Below are positions 18,829 through 28,111 of a stretch of 64,000 bases of DNA, in pieces (position 1 is the stretch's first letter; the number at the start of each line of letters is the position of its first letter). The stretch is from Diaminobutyricimonas sp. LJ205 (GTDB lineage Bacteria; Actinomycetota; Actinomycetes; Actinomycetales; Microbacteriaceae): NCBI RefSeq assembly GCF_009755725.1, contig NZ_CP046619.1, positions 1,860,001 through 1,924,000 of the forward strand, in the 5' to 3' direction. The notes beneath the pieces were generated by a model. The model was given only the letters and a program-made list of their open reading frames with translations. It searched no databases and was not told the DNA's origin. The translations under genes and the position numbers were made by a program.

Positions 18829-20008
18829 CGGCTGAAACCGTGCGGTCGATCGTGCACTGGCCGAGCACCCGGGTGCCGACGTAGACCACCGCGGTCTGGC
18901 CGGGCGCGACACCGTTCAACGGCTCGGTCGGCGTGACCACCAGCTCGAATTCTGAGCTGGTCTGGGCGCTGCGTGACGCGGAGATCTGCTCGGCGCCGAC
19001 GGCGTAGTCCTCGAGGTTCACCCGGGACAGGCGGGCTCGCGCGGGCACCGGGTCGGCATGCGCACGGATCTGCACGTCGCAGTCGAATTCATCGAACTCG
19101 TCGGCGATGATGCCCGACTCGAGTGGTCCGAGCCCTGCCCAGCTGAACTTGCGGCCGGCGATGAGCGCGACATCCAGCGCCTCGCGGGGTCCGACGACGA
19201 CCTCGTTGGACTTGGGACGCACTTCGAGCACGAAGCGGGGCTTGCCGTCCGCAGCGGGAAAGCCGATGTTGAGGCCCTTGCGCTGGCCGACGGTAAAGGC
19301 GTGGGCGCCTTCGTGGGTGCCGATGTTCTCGCCGTCGCGGTCGAGGATCGCGCCCGGCTCGGCACCGACCTTGTCGGCGAGCCAGCCGCGCGTGTCGCCG
19401 TCCGGGATGAAGCAGATGTCGTGGCTGTCCGGCTTGTTCGCGACACTGAATCCGCGGTCGGCTGCCTCGGCGCGCACCTCGGCCTTCGACGGGGTCTCCC
19501 CCAACGGGAACATGGAGTGGGCCAGCTGCTCACTGGTCAGCACACCGAGCACATAGGACTGGTCCTTCGCCCAGGCGCTCGCGCGGTGCAGCTCGCGGTT
19601 GCCCGCGGCATCCGTCACCACCTTTGCGTAGTGACCGGTGGCGACCGCATCGAACCCGAGCGCGACTGCCTTCTCGAGGAGCGCTGCGAACTTGATCTTC
19701 TCGTTGCAGCGCATGCACGGGTTGGGCGTGCGTCCGGCGGAGTATTCGGCGATGAAGTCGTCGACGACGTCGAGCTTGAAGCGTTCGGAGAAGTCCCACA
19801 CGTAGAACGGGATTCCCATCATGTTCGCGGCCCGCTGCGCGTCCATCGAATCTTCGATGGTGCAGCAGCCGCGGCTGCCGGTGCGGAGGGTGCCGGGCAT
19901 CCGGCTGAGGGCGAGGTGCACGCCGACGACGTCGTGCCCTGCTTCGACCGCACGCGCGGCAGCTACCGCGGAGTCGACTCCGCCACTCATTGCCGCCAGA
20001 ACTTTCAC
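18815..20008 (-). CDS. mnmA: tRNA-specific 2-thiouridylase
   Basis: A 397-residue MnmA that makes 2-thiouridine at the wobble base of t[13 protein letters not shown] is the PP-loop ATP site near residue 9. [12 protein letters not shown] contains the first catalytic cysteine and [10 protein letters not shown] the second. The GTG at 20006-20008 is chosen because the family start coincides with the PP-loop; an upstream extension of 52 codons is Arg/Ser-rich and unlikely. It lies 115 bases downstream of the cysteine desulfurase gene, which may provide the sulfur. Confidence 0.96.
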   Translation of the reverse strand: MKVLAAMSGGVDSAVAAARAVEAGHDVVGVHLALSRMPGTLRTGSRGCCTIEDSMDAQRAANMMGIPFYVWDFSERFKLDVVDDFIAEYSAGRTPNPCMRCNEKIKFAALLEKAVALGFDAVATGHYAKVVTDAAGNRELHRASAWAKDQSYVLGVLTSEQLAHSMFPLGETPSKAEVRAEAADRGFSVANKPDSHDICFIPDGDTRGWLADKVGAEPGAILDRDGENIGTHEGAHAFTVGQRKGLNIGFPAADGKPRFVLEVRPKSNEVVVGPREALDVALIAGRKFSWAGLGPLESGIIADEFDEFDCDVQIRAHADPVPARARLSRVNLEDYAVGAEQISASRSAQTSSEFELVVTPTEPLNGVAPGQTAVVYVGTRVLGQCTIDRTVSAVSVG

Positions 20009-20123
20009 CCGGATAGTGTAGGCGCTCGAACTGCGCGCTGGAGCAAAAGGGATCGCGCAGCGATCCGCGACGCCAGCGCCGCCGGAGCCTGCGACGGCGG
20101 TCGTCGGCTGAGGCGGTCGTCGG

Positions 20124-21275
20124 CTAGTGTCCGAGAACCGGCGTCCGCTCGGCGAGTCCGGCACGGCCCGCCTGCTCGACCGCGGCGGGCAGCGCGGCGA
20201 GGAATGCGTCGATCTCCTCCGCGGTCGTCTCCGGCCCTAGGGTCATCCGCAGCGCGCCACGGGCATCCGCTTCCGAGAGGCCCATCGCCATCAGGACATG
20301 GGATGCCTCGGGCACCCCGGCCGTACAGGCCGAGCCGGTCGACACCGAGAACCCGGCCATGTCGAGCAGGAACAGCAGCGAGTCGCCTTCACAGCCTGGG
20401 AAGGTGAAGTGCGCGTTGCCCGGCAGGCGATTCACCGGGTCACCGCGCAATATCGCCGACGGCACCGCCTGGTGCACACCGTCGATCAGCCGGTCACGCA
20501 GCACCCGCAGCGGTGCGGGGTCGGGCAGGGTGGCTGCGGCCACTCCGAACGCGACGGCGCCCGCGGCATCCTGCGTCCCGGACCGGGCACGCTGCTGGTT
20601 CCCGCCATGCAGGAGCGCCTCGACCTTCGCCGACCTAGCCACCAGCAGGGCGCCGGTGCCGACCGGACCGCCGATCTTGTGGGCCGAGACGCTGAGCGCC
20701 GCAATGCCCGAGCCGCTGAAGGCGATCGGCAGGTAGCCGTAGGCGGCGACCGCGTCCACGTGGACCGGAACCCCGTGGCGCGCCGCGAGGGCGACCACCT
20801 CATCGATCGGCTGAATCGTGCCGACCTCGTTGTTCGCCCAGAGGATCGTGACCAGGGCAACGTCGTCGGCGAGCGCCGCCTCGAGCGCGTCCAGGCGGAT
20901 GCGGCCGGTCTCATCCACCGGAATCCACTCGATCTCCGCGTCCTCGAACTTCTCCAGCCACTCGACACTGTCGATGGTGGCGTGGTGCTCGGCGCGGGTG
21001 ACCAGAATGCGGCGACGCGGTTTGCGCGCCCAGTACAGGCCCTTGATCCCCAGGTTCACCGACTCGGTGCCGCCCGAGGTGAACACCACTTCGATCGTCT
21101 CCGCCCCGAGCGAGATGGCAACCTGCTCGCGAGCCTCCTCGAGCATCCGCTTCGCGTTCTGCCCCTGGCTGTGGATCGACGCGGGGTTGCCGACGAGACC
21201 GAGCGCCTGCGTGTAGGCGCTCAGAACCTCGGGCCGAATCGGCGAGGTGGCGGCGTGGTCAAGGTAGATAGGCAT
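20124..21275 (-). CDS. Cysteine desulfurase (NifS/IscS-type)
   Basis: A 383-residue PLP enzyme that removes sulfur from cysteine as an enzyme-bound persulfide. It opens YLDHAATSP, has the PLP-binding [12 protein letters not shown] (Lys near 206) and the persulfide cysteine in [14 protein letters not shown] near residue 325. It lies upstream of mnmA on the same strand, a common pairing in actinobacteria, so tRNA thiolation is the likely job; supply to iron-sulfur clusters is possible. The loop is long (group I). Confidence 0.92.
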   Translation of the reverse strand: MPIYLDHAATSPIRPEVLSAYTQALGLVGNPASIHSQGQNAKRMLEEAREQVAISLGAETIEVVFTSGGTESVNLGIKGLYWARKPRRRILVTRAEHHATIDSVEWLEKFEDAEIEWIPVDETGRIRLDALEAALADDVALVTILWANNEVGTIQPIDEVVALAARHGVPVHVDAVAAYGYLPIAFSGSGIAALSVSAHKIGGPVGTGALLVARSAKVEALLHGGNQQRARSGTQDAAGAVAFGVAAATLPDPAPLRVLRDRLIDGVHQAVPSAILRGDPVNRLPGNAHFTFPGCEGDSLLFLLDMAGFSVSTGSACTAGVPEASHVLMAMGLSEADARGALRMTLGPETTAEEIDAFLAALPAAVEQAGRAGLAERTPVLGH

Positions 21276-21320
21276 GTGCTTCGTCAGGGCCTGTCGTGGC
21301 TGTTTACTACTCTAGGTCTC

Positions 21321-23366
21321 ATGTCCGCCGCCGACCCTCTGCGATCTCTCGGCGTCCGGCACACCTCTCGGGGTGGCGAACTGCGGGTCTGGAGCGAGCA
21401 TGCCACCGGGATGCGGCTGGTGCTGTTCGATGAGAAGGACCCGGACTGGGTGAGCCGCATTATCCCGATGGCTCGGGATACGCACGGCGTCTGGGTCGGC
21501 CGCTCCCGCTCGCTCGTGCCCGGCGCGCGCTACGGGCTTCGGGTGTCCGGCCCGGAGGGCCCGACGCATGCGTTCGACGACAGCCTCGACCTGCTCGATC
21601 CTTACGCCCGCGGGCTGGTGCGCACTCCGACTGGTAACTGGCGCAGTTACGTGCAGGACGAAGACTTCGACTGGGGCGGCATCCAGAAACCGCGGATTCC
21701 GCTCGACCACACCGTGCTGTACGAGGCCCACGCGAAGGGGCTGACGAAGCTGAATCCGGATGTCCCGGAAGAACTCCGTGGCACCTACGCCGGTCTCGCG
21801 CACCCGGCGACGATCGCCTACCTGAAGGATCTGGGTGTGACCACGGTGGAGCTGCTGCCGGTGCACCAGTCCGTGAGCGAACAGCGCCTGATCAAGCAGG
21901 GATTGGTCAATTACTGGGGGTACAACACCCTCAACTTCTTCACCCCGCACGGCGGTTACGCGACCGCCGAAGCCCAGAACGGCGGCACGGGTGCGGTGCT
22001 GCGTGAGTTCAAGGGCATGGTGCGGTTGCTGCACGAGGCCGGCCTCGAAGTCGTGCTCGATGTCGTCTACAACCACACCGCCGAGGAAGGCCGTGGCGGC
22101 CCCACCTCGAGCCTCCGCGGGATTGACAACGCCAGCTACTACCGCCAGGACGACGCCGGCAACTACATCGACACCACGGGCTGTGGCAATGCGGTGAACT
22201 TCTCGGTGCCGGCCGCTCAGCGACTGGTGCTCGATTCGTTGCGCTACTGGGCGAACGAGGTGCAGATCGACGGTTTCCGGTTCGATTTGGCTGTGACGCT
22301 CGGCCGTGACGAGCGCCACGAGTTCCAGCCGGAGCATCCGCTGCTCACTGAGATCCGCGACGACCCCTACCTGCAGGACGTCAAGCTCATCGCCGAGCCG
22401 TGGGATGTCGGCATGGGCGGCTGGCAGTCGGGCAACTTCCCGACCGGGTACCTCGAGTGGAATGACGGCTACCGCGACCGGATGCGCTCATTCTGGCTCA
22501 CTGACATCGCCTCCGCCCGCGATCACGGCAAAGCCAGCGAGGGCATCGGCTCGTTCACCCGGCGTCTGGCCGGATCCGCGCACGTGTTCACCGACGAGCG
22601 CGGCCCGCTCGCGAGCGTCAACTTCATCACCGCGCACGATGGCTTCACCGTCGCCGACCTCGTCGCCTACAACGCCAAGCACAACCTGGGAAATGGCGAA
22701 GCGGGCCGCGACGGCACGAACGACAACCGGTCGTTCAATCACGGCTTGGAGGGGCCGACGACGGATGCCGCCATCCTGGGCGTGCGGCGGAAGGCGATGC
22801 GCAACCTGCTCGCCTCCCTGCTGCTCGGCGCCGGCGTGCCGATGCTCACCGCCGGCGACGAGTTCGGCCGGTCGCAGCGTGGCAACAACAACGCCTACTG
22901 TCACGACGACGAGCTGACCTGGCTGAGCTGGCAGCGCGAGGACTGGCAGCAGGACCTGCACGAGATCACGCGCACACTGCTGCGGTTGCGCCGCGAGAAC
23001 CCCGCCCTGAGACCGGTGCGGTTCGGCAAGTTCGGCGAGACCGTGCCGAGCGCGACCCAGATGGACTGGTACAACAAACAGGGCTTGTCGATGGCCGACG
23101 AGGATTGGGACTCCCCCGCCGAACGCACCGTGCAATACCTCGCCGCGTCAACGCCGGAGGAGGAATCTTCCAACCGGATCCTGCTGGTTGTGCACGGACT
23201 CGAGCAGGACGTCACGGTGACGCTGCCCGAGCATGAGGGCGTGAGCTCGTACACGCTGCTGTGGGATTCGGCGCGCGACGACCTGTCCGCAGCCGCCCTC
23301 GAGCACGGTCCTGGCAGTGAACTGACGCTGGCGGGCACCTCGATGCAACTGTTCCGGGCGCACTGA
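21321..23366 (+). CDS. glgX: Glycogen debranching enzyme
   Basis: A 681-residue GH13 GlgX/isoamylase that cuts alpha-1,6 branches. It has an N-terminal CBM48 domain, then a TIM barrel with DVVYNHTAEEG, the nucleophile Asp in DGFRFDLAV, the acid Glu in LIAEPWDVG and the transition-state pair in TAHDGF. ATG 21321 is used; the open frame before it runs antisense to the desulfurase gene and is not coding. It is followed directly, with no gap, by the ybaK-like gene. Confidence 0.96.
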   Translation: MSAADPLRSLGVRHTSRGGELRVWSEHATGMRLVLFDEKDPDWVSRIIPMARDTHGVWVGRSRSLVPGARYGLRVSGPEGPTHAFDDSLDLLDPYARGLVRTPTGNWRSYVQDEDFDWGGIQKPRIPLDHTVLYEAHAKGLTKLNPDVPEELRGTYAGLAHPATIAYLKDLGVTTVELLPVHQSVSEQRLIKQGLVNYWGYNTLNFFTPHGGYATAEAQNGGTGAVLREFKGMVRLLHEAGLEVVLDVVYNHTAEEGRGGPTSSLRGIDNASYYRQDDAGNYIDTTGCGNAVNFSVPAAQRLVLDSLRYWANEVQIDGFRFDLAVTLGRDERHEFQPEHPLLTEIRDDPYLQDVKLIAEPWDVGMGGWQSGNFPTGYLEWNDGYRDRMRSFWLTDIASARDHGKASEGIGSFTRRLAGSAHVFTDERGPLASVNFITAHDGFTVADLVAYNAKHNLGNGEAGRDGTNDNRSFNHGLEGPTTDAAILGVRRKAMRNLLASLLLGAGVPMLTAGDEFGRSQRGNNNAYCHDDELTWLSWQREDWQQDLHEITRTLLRLRRENPALRPVRFGKFGETVPSATQMDWYNKQGLSMADEDWDSPAERTVQYLAASTPEEESSNRILLVVHGLEQDVTVTLPEHEGVSSYTLLWDSARDDLSAAALEHGPGSELTLAGTSMQLFRAH

Positions 23367-23837
23367 ATGGCATCGACCACGGCGACGGTCGCGCTGCACG
23401 CGGCGGGCATACCGTTCACGCCGCACGAGTACGAGCACGACCCTGCGACGTCCAACTTCGGCATGGAAGCCGCCACCGCGCTCGGGCTTGACCCGGACCG
23501 GGTGTTCAAGACACTCCTCGCCGACGTGGACGGAAAACTCGTCGTCGGGGTTGTGCCGGTGACGGGCAAACTCGACCTCAAGGCCCTCGCCGCAGCTGTG
23601 GGCGGCAAGAAGGCCGCGATGGCGGACCCGGCGCTGGCCGAACGCCGGACCGGTTACGTGGTCGGCGGGATCAGCCCGGTCGGGCAGAAGATGCGGCACG
23701 TGACGGTCATTGACGAGACCGCCGAGCTGTTCGACACGGTGTTCGTCAGTGGCGGGCGCCGCGGCTTCGACATCGAGGTCGCTCCGGCTGATCTGGTCGC
23801 GGTGACCGGGGCGGTCGTCGCCGACATCGCGCGGTAA
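23367..23837 (+). CDS. YbaK/EbsC-type Cys-tRNA(Pro) deacylase
   Basis: A 156-residue YbaK-family aminoacyl-tRNA editing protein that hydrolyses mischarged Cys-tRNA(Pro). VFKTLLADVDG near residues 46-56 contains the catalytic Lys, and KKAAMADPALAERRTGYVVGGISPVG is the conserved central segment. Its start codon follows the glgX stop with no space, suggesting co-translation, although the two functions are unrelated. Confidence 0.92.
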   Translation: MASTTATVALHAAGIPFTPHEYEHDPATSNFGMEAATALGLDPDRVFKTLLADVDGKLVVGVVPVTGKLDLKALAAAVGGKKAAMADPALAERRTGYVVGGISPVGQKMRHVTVIDETAELFDTVFVSGGRRGFDIEVAPADLVAVTGAVVADIAR

Positions 23838-23840
23838 GGA

Positions 23841-26402
23841 TCAGTCAGCGACTGCGATCAGGCCCAGCTCGGCCGGAGTGTCGAGCTGCGGATGATTGGG
23901 CACGACCCGCACGTTGTAGCCGAAGCTGCCCGCCCGATCGAGCGGCACGGTCCCGGTGAACACCGCCGGGCGACCCGGCTCGCGGGCGGCCAGTTCGAGT
24001 CGTTCTCGCCGGATTCCGGTGAGCTTCTCCTCGTCGACCGCCCGGCCGTAGACCACCTCGACCTTGACGTCATCGGGCTCCAGCGACCCGAGCGAGACGA
24101 ACGCGCGCACGTGCAGCGCGTCGCCGACCTGCGCGGGCGCCTCGACTCCACCGGATTCGACGTGGGCCACCGTGACATCCGGCCACGCCTCGCGAACCCG
24201 CCGTTTCCAGATCGCGAGGTCCCGCGCCGGCAGGTAGTCATCGGCGGTCATCGTGCGGACGGATGCCGCGGCCGGGAGGTACAGCGCGGTGACGTACTCG
24301 CGCACCATCCGATCGGCAGACAACTCGGGCGAGAGCGTCGCCAGGCTGTGCCGGATGGCTTTCACCCAGTGCTCAGGCACCGACCCGGTGCGGTCGTAGA
24401 ACCGGGGAGCGATCTGGAACTCGATGAGGTCGTACAGGCTCTGCGCCTCGATGGCGTCACGCTCGGCGGCATCGCCAGCGGCATCCGCCGTCGGAATCGC
24501 CCAGCCGTTCTTCTCGTCGTAGTACTCGGCCCACCAGCCGTCGAGGATGGACAGGTTCAGCGACCCGTTGAGAGCCGCCTTCATTCCCGAGGTTCCACAC
24601 GCCTCGAGCGGGCGCAGCGGATTGTTCAGCCAGACATCCGTGCCCGGGTACAGCACCTGCGCCATGCCGATGTCGTAGTTCGGCAGGAAGACGATCCGGG
24701 TGCGCACCTCGGGATCCTGCGCGAAGTCGACCAGCCGTTGAATCAGGCGCTTGCCCTCCTCATCGGCCGGGTGGGACTTGCCGGCGACGACGAGCTGGAT
24801 CGGCCGGTCCGGGTGCAGCAGGAGTGAGCGCAATCGTTCCTCGTCCTGCAGCATCAGGGTGAGCCGCTTGTAGGTGGGAACGCGACGCGCGAAGCCGATG
24901 GTGAGGACGTCGGGATCGAGCAGTTCACTCATCCACGACGGTTCGGCCACCCCCGGGTTCTGCTGGCGCCACGCGGCCGCGACCCGGCTGCGCGCGTCGG
25001 AGACCAATTGCGCGCGCATGAAGCCGCGTACCGTCCACAGGTCTGCGTCGCTGATCTCGGCCGACTGCCAGTCACACGCCGTGGTGTCGCCGGCGCCGAG
25101 CCGGGACTCGGCGAGTCCGAGCAGCAGCGGGTCGGTCCAGGTCGGAGCGTGCACGCCGTTGGTGATGGAGCCGATCGGCACGTCGTCCGGGTCGAAACCG
25201 GGCCAGAGTGCCCCGAACATGCCGCGGGAGACGGCGCCGTGCAGCTTGGACACACCGTTGGCACGCTGGGCCAGCCGAAGCCCCATCACGGCCATGTTGA
25301 AGGTGCCTTCGGCGCCGCCGTCGAAGTCTTCGGCGCCGAGCGCGAGCACGTCGGCGACCTCGACTCCGGGCAGCAGGTCGGTGGTGAAATACCGTTCGAC
25401 AAGCGAGGTCTCGAACCGGTCGATCCCTGCCGCCACCGGCGTGTGGGTGGTGAACACGGTTCCGGCGCGCACGACCTGCATGGCCTCATCCATGGACAGG
25501 CCGCCGCCGATCAGGTCGCTCAGGCGTTCCAGTCCGAGGAATCCGGCGTGACCTTCGTTGGTGTGGAACACCTCGGGCGCCTGCCCGCCGGTCAGGGCGG
25601 TGAACTGGCGGATGGCGCGGACCCCGCCGATTCCGAGCAGGAGTTCCTGCAGCAGCCGATGTTCGCTGCCGCCGCCGTATAGCCGGTCGGTCACGCTGCG
25701 CAGGTCGGCGTCGTTGGAGGGGATGTCGGTGTCGAGCAGCAGCAGGGTGACCCGGCCGACCGCGACGCGCCAGACCCGCGCCGACAGCGCGCGGCCCTCG
25801 GGCAGTGCCAGCACCACCTGCGCCGGGGTCCCGTCGGGGTTGCGCAGCAGGGTGAACGGCAACCCGTCGGGATCGAGGGTCGGGTAGCTCTCCTCCTGCC
25901 AGCCTTCGCGGGAGATCGATTGCCTGAAGTAGCCGTTGCGGTAGAACAACCCGACGGCGACAATCGGGACGCCAAGGTCCGAGGCGCTTTTCAGATGGTC
26001 GCCGGCGAGGATGCCGAGGCCACCCGAGTATTGCGGCATGGCCGCGGCGATGCCGAACTCCGGCGAGAAGTACGCGATCGACGCCGGCGCGTTTTCAAGG
26101 CTCTGGTACCAGCGTGGTTCGGTGAGGTAGCGCTGCAGCTCCGCGTGCAGGGCGTGCGCCCGATCGACGAAGCCGTCGTCGGCGGCCAATGCGTCCAGAC
26201 GCGTCGGTTCGATGGCGCCGAGCAGTTTGACCGGGTCGCGACCGGACGCCTCCCAGAGTTCCGGGGACATTGCCGAGAACAACTGGCGGGTGTGCTCATG
26301 CCAAGACCACCGCAGGTTGGTTGCGAGCTCCCCCAAGACGGCGAGGCGCTCGGGCAGGACGGTGCGGACAGTAAACCGACGGATCGCCTTCACCCGGCCC
26401 AC
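23841..26402 (-). CDS. glgP: Alpha-glucan phosphorylase
   Basis: An 853-residue glycogen/alpha-glucan phosphorylase of the actinobacterial type, with the extra N-terminal DUF3417 region (ELATNLRWSWHEHTRQLF). It releases glucose-1-phosphate from chain ends. The PLP lysine lies in GTSGMKAALNG. Start is GTG 26400-26402, with an alternative GTG nine bases inside; neither has a strong ribosome site. It lies divergent to glgE, as in mycobacteria, but is separated from it by the SipW cassette. Confidence 0.95.
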   Translation of the reverse strand: MGRVKAIRRFTVRTVLPERLAVLGELATNLRWSWHEHTRQLFSAMSPELWEASGRDPVKLLGAIEPTRLDALAADDGFVDRAHALHAELQRYLTEPRWYQSLENAPASIAYFSPEFGIAAAMPQYSGGLGILAGDHLKSASDLGVPIVAVGLFYRNGYFRQSISREGWQEESYPTLDPDGLPFTLLRNPDGTPAQVVLALPEGRALSARVWRVAVGRVTLLLLDTDIPSNDADLRSVTDRLYGGGSEHRLLQELLLGIGGVRAIRQFTALTGGQAPEVFHTNEGHAGFLGLERLSDLIGGGLSMDEAMQVVRAGTVFTTHTPVAAGIDRFETSLVERYFTTDLLPGVEVADVLALGAEDFDGGAEGTFNMAVMGLRLAQRANGVSKLHGAVSRGMFGALWPGFDPDDVPIGSITNGVHAPTWTDPLLLGLAESRLGAGDTTACDWQSAEISDADLWTVRGFMRAQLVSDARSRVAAAWRQQNPGVAEPSWMSELLDPDVLTIGFARRVPTYKRLTLMLQDEERLRSLLLHPDRPIQLVVAGKSHPADEEGKRLIQRLVDFAQDPEVRTRIVFLPNYDIGMAQVLYPGTDVWLNNPLRPLEACGTSGMKAALNGSLNLSILDGWWAEYYDEKNGWAIPTADAAGDAAERDAIEAQSLYDLIEFQIAPRFYDRTGSVPEHWVKAIRHSLATLSPELSADRMVREYVTALYLPAAASVRTMTADDYLPARDLAIWKRRVREAWPDVTVAHVESGGVEAPAQVGDALHVRAFVSLGSLEPDDVKVEVVYGRAVDEEKLTGIRRERLELAAREPGRPAVFTGTVPLDRAGSFGYNVRVVPNHPQLDTPAELGLIAVAD

Positions 26403-26417
26403 TCTAAGTGAGAGGAG

Positions 26418-27227
26418 TTACTCGCCTGGCAACTCACGGTTACCGATTGGGCGCTTCTTGGCGGCATCCACCACGGCGCTGGCGACCATGTACCCGGCGT
26501 ACAGGAACAGTCCGCCGGCGATCACCGGGACGATCCAGGCGCGGTTCTCACCATTCACGGCGTTGTTGACATATCCCAGCCACGGCACGCTGTACCAGAC
26601 GCGACCCTGCACCTGGTCGGGCACGACCGGACGCGCGTCGGGAGCGTCGTTGTTGTCGCCCTGCGTGACGAAGGTCGTGCCGCCGTCCGAGGACGACGTG
26701 ATCGAAATGACACGGTGGGTGACCACTTCGGGCTTGCCGGATTCGATCTGGTAGGTGATCGCATCACCGATGCGGATGTCGGCGGTGTCCACCGGTTGCA
26801 CCACGATGAGGGTGCCCGGCGGCAGCGTCGGTTCCATCGAGCTCGTCAGAACGGTCAGTGGGACGGACCCGGTCGCCGCGGGGACGACAATCACCGCGGC
26901 GGCGAGCGCGAGCATCAGGACGAACAATCCACCGGACAGGCCCAAGCCGAGGTAATACAGGATGCCGCGGGTCTTTGCCAAAGTCGGTTCGGCGTCGGCA
27001 TTGGCCTGGGCCTTGGCCGATGCTGCCTGGGCCTCAGCCGGTGCGGACTTGGCGTCGGCCGGAGTGGGCTGTGCGTCGGCCGCCGTGGGACGCGAGGTCA
27101 TGGGTTCGGCTGCGCTCGGCGTGGGCTTCGCGGTCACTGGTTCGTCGACGGTCGGTAGGTCCGTTGCATCCGGCGTCACCGGTGAATTCTGGTCGGCCGT
27201 GTCCGGCTCGACTACTCGTCGCCCCAT
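26418..27227 (-). CDS. SipW-like signal peptidase I
   Basis: A 269-residue membrane signal peptidase of the archaeal/ER type. The first 85 residues are a low-complexity Ala/Thr/Pro/Glu cytoplasmic tail, followed by a hydrophobic segment (LGLGLSGGLFVLMLALAAAVIVV), then SSMEPTLPPGTL with the catalytic Ser and VVTHRVISI with the His that replaces Lys in this class. A second membrane segment is near the C-terminus. The ATG at 27225-27227 overlaps the stop of the upstream gene by one base. It probably processes the three exported proteins of this operon. Confidence 0.9.
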   Translation of the reverse strand: MGRRVVEPDTADQNSPVTPDATDLPTVDEPVTAKPTPSAAEPMTSRPTAADAQPTPADAKSAPAEAQAASAKAQANADAEPTLAKTRGILYYLGLGLSGGLFVLMLALAAAVIVVPAATGSVPLTVLTSSMEPTLPPGTLIVVQPVDTADIRIGDAITYQIESGKPEVVTHRVISITSSSDGGTTFVTQGDNNDAPDARPVVPDQVQGRVWYSVPWLGYVNNAVNGENRAWIVPVIAGGLFLYAGYMVASAVVDAAKKRPIGNRELPGE

Positions 27228-28111
27228 CAGACGCCCTCCCCCACGGATTCGGTGTCGCTGGCGCGCCGGCGTCGCCACGCCAGCAGGATGAACCCGGCGA
27301 TTCCGGCGATGAACGAGCCGATGACGATGAACAGCAGGAGCAGGTTCAGCTCGCCGGTGTTCGGGTCGACGAAGGCCTGGAACGGAAACGGGAGCACCGG
27401 CAGGTCGACACGTGACGCGGTGGTCGTCGTCTCGGTGGGCGCGACACCGGTGGCGGCGACGGGGGCGGTCGCGGGGCTGCCTGTGCCGCTGTTCGGTGAC
27501 GCAGTTGCAGTAGTTCCGGTAGGGGTGCGTCCGGGTTCGCCGAGCACGGGCAGTTCGGTGCCATCCGGGCCGCAATCCGTCGATGAGAACGCCGGGTAGG
27601 CCGGGTCGACGAGTGCTACGCGGATGCTGGTCCAGGCAGTCGCTCCCTGTCCGACCTGACCGGTCAGGTCGCCCAGGTTGAGTTCGGTAACCAGACGACG
27701 AGTCTCACCGGGCTGCAGAATCGGTCCCTCGAGTAGGACCGCGCACGGGTTGGCGGCGCTGAGCGGAACCGCCGGGCGGACGCCGCCACCGGCCAACGTC
27801 GTCATCATCGTGAGTGCGTCGGCGAGCGCGTCGTCGGTGGTGACCACATCGATCAGCGACACTCGCAGCACGCCAGGGGCCGTGGACGTGTTGCGCACCC
27901 AGAGGTCCTCGCTCACCGCGTCGCCGGGGACGAGCGGACTTGTCAAGGTGAACAGCGCACCGGGAAGCGTGGACGAATAGGTGACGTCATCTGCGGACAC
28001 CTCGACACCGTTGCCTGCCGCGTGGGCGGGTGTCACGATCAGTCCGCCAGCGACGACAGCAAGGGCGATGCCCATCGTTGCGGAGATTCCCGCCTGCTTG
28101 AGCCTAAACAC
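27227..28111 (-). CDS. Membrane-anchored surface protein of the SipW cassette
   Basis: A 294-residue exported protein: N-terminal signal (ATMGIALAVVAGGLIVTPAHA), a beta-rich domain of about 170 residues with two paired cysteine regions (NPCAV, TDCGPDG), a Thr/Ser/Pro-rich stalk, and near residue 265 a membrane helix followed by WRRRRAS. The arrangement suits a surface anchor or assembly partner for the neighbouring TasA-like proteins. Function is unassigned. The GTG start at 28109-28111 overlaps the upstream gene by 8 bases. Confidence 0.78.
   Translation of the reverse strand: MFRLKQAGISATMGIALAVVAGGLIVTPAHAAGNGVEVSADDVTYSSTLPGALFTLTSPLVPGDAVSEDLWVRNTSTAPGVLRVSLIDVVTTDDALADALTMMTTLAGGGVRPAVPLSAANPCAVLLEGPILQPGETRRLVTELNLGDLTGQVGQGATAWTSIRVALVDPAYPAFSSTDCGPDGTELPVLGEPGRTPTGTTATASPNSGTGSPATAPVAATGVAPTETTTTASRVDLPVLPFPFQAFVDPNTGELNLLLLFIVIGSFIAGIAGFILLAWRRRRASDTESVGEGV

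Noticed and set aside
20298-21320. 341-codon N-terminal extension of glgX
   Set aside because: It runs antisense to the cysteine desulfurase gene; family alignment begins at ATG 21321.
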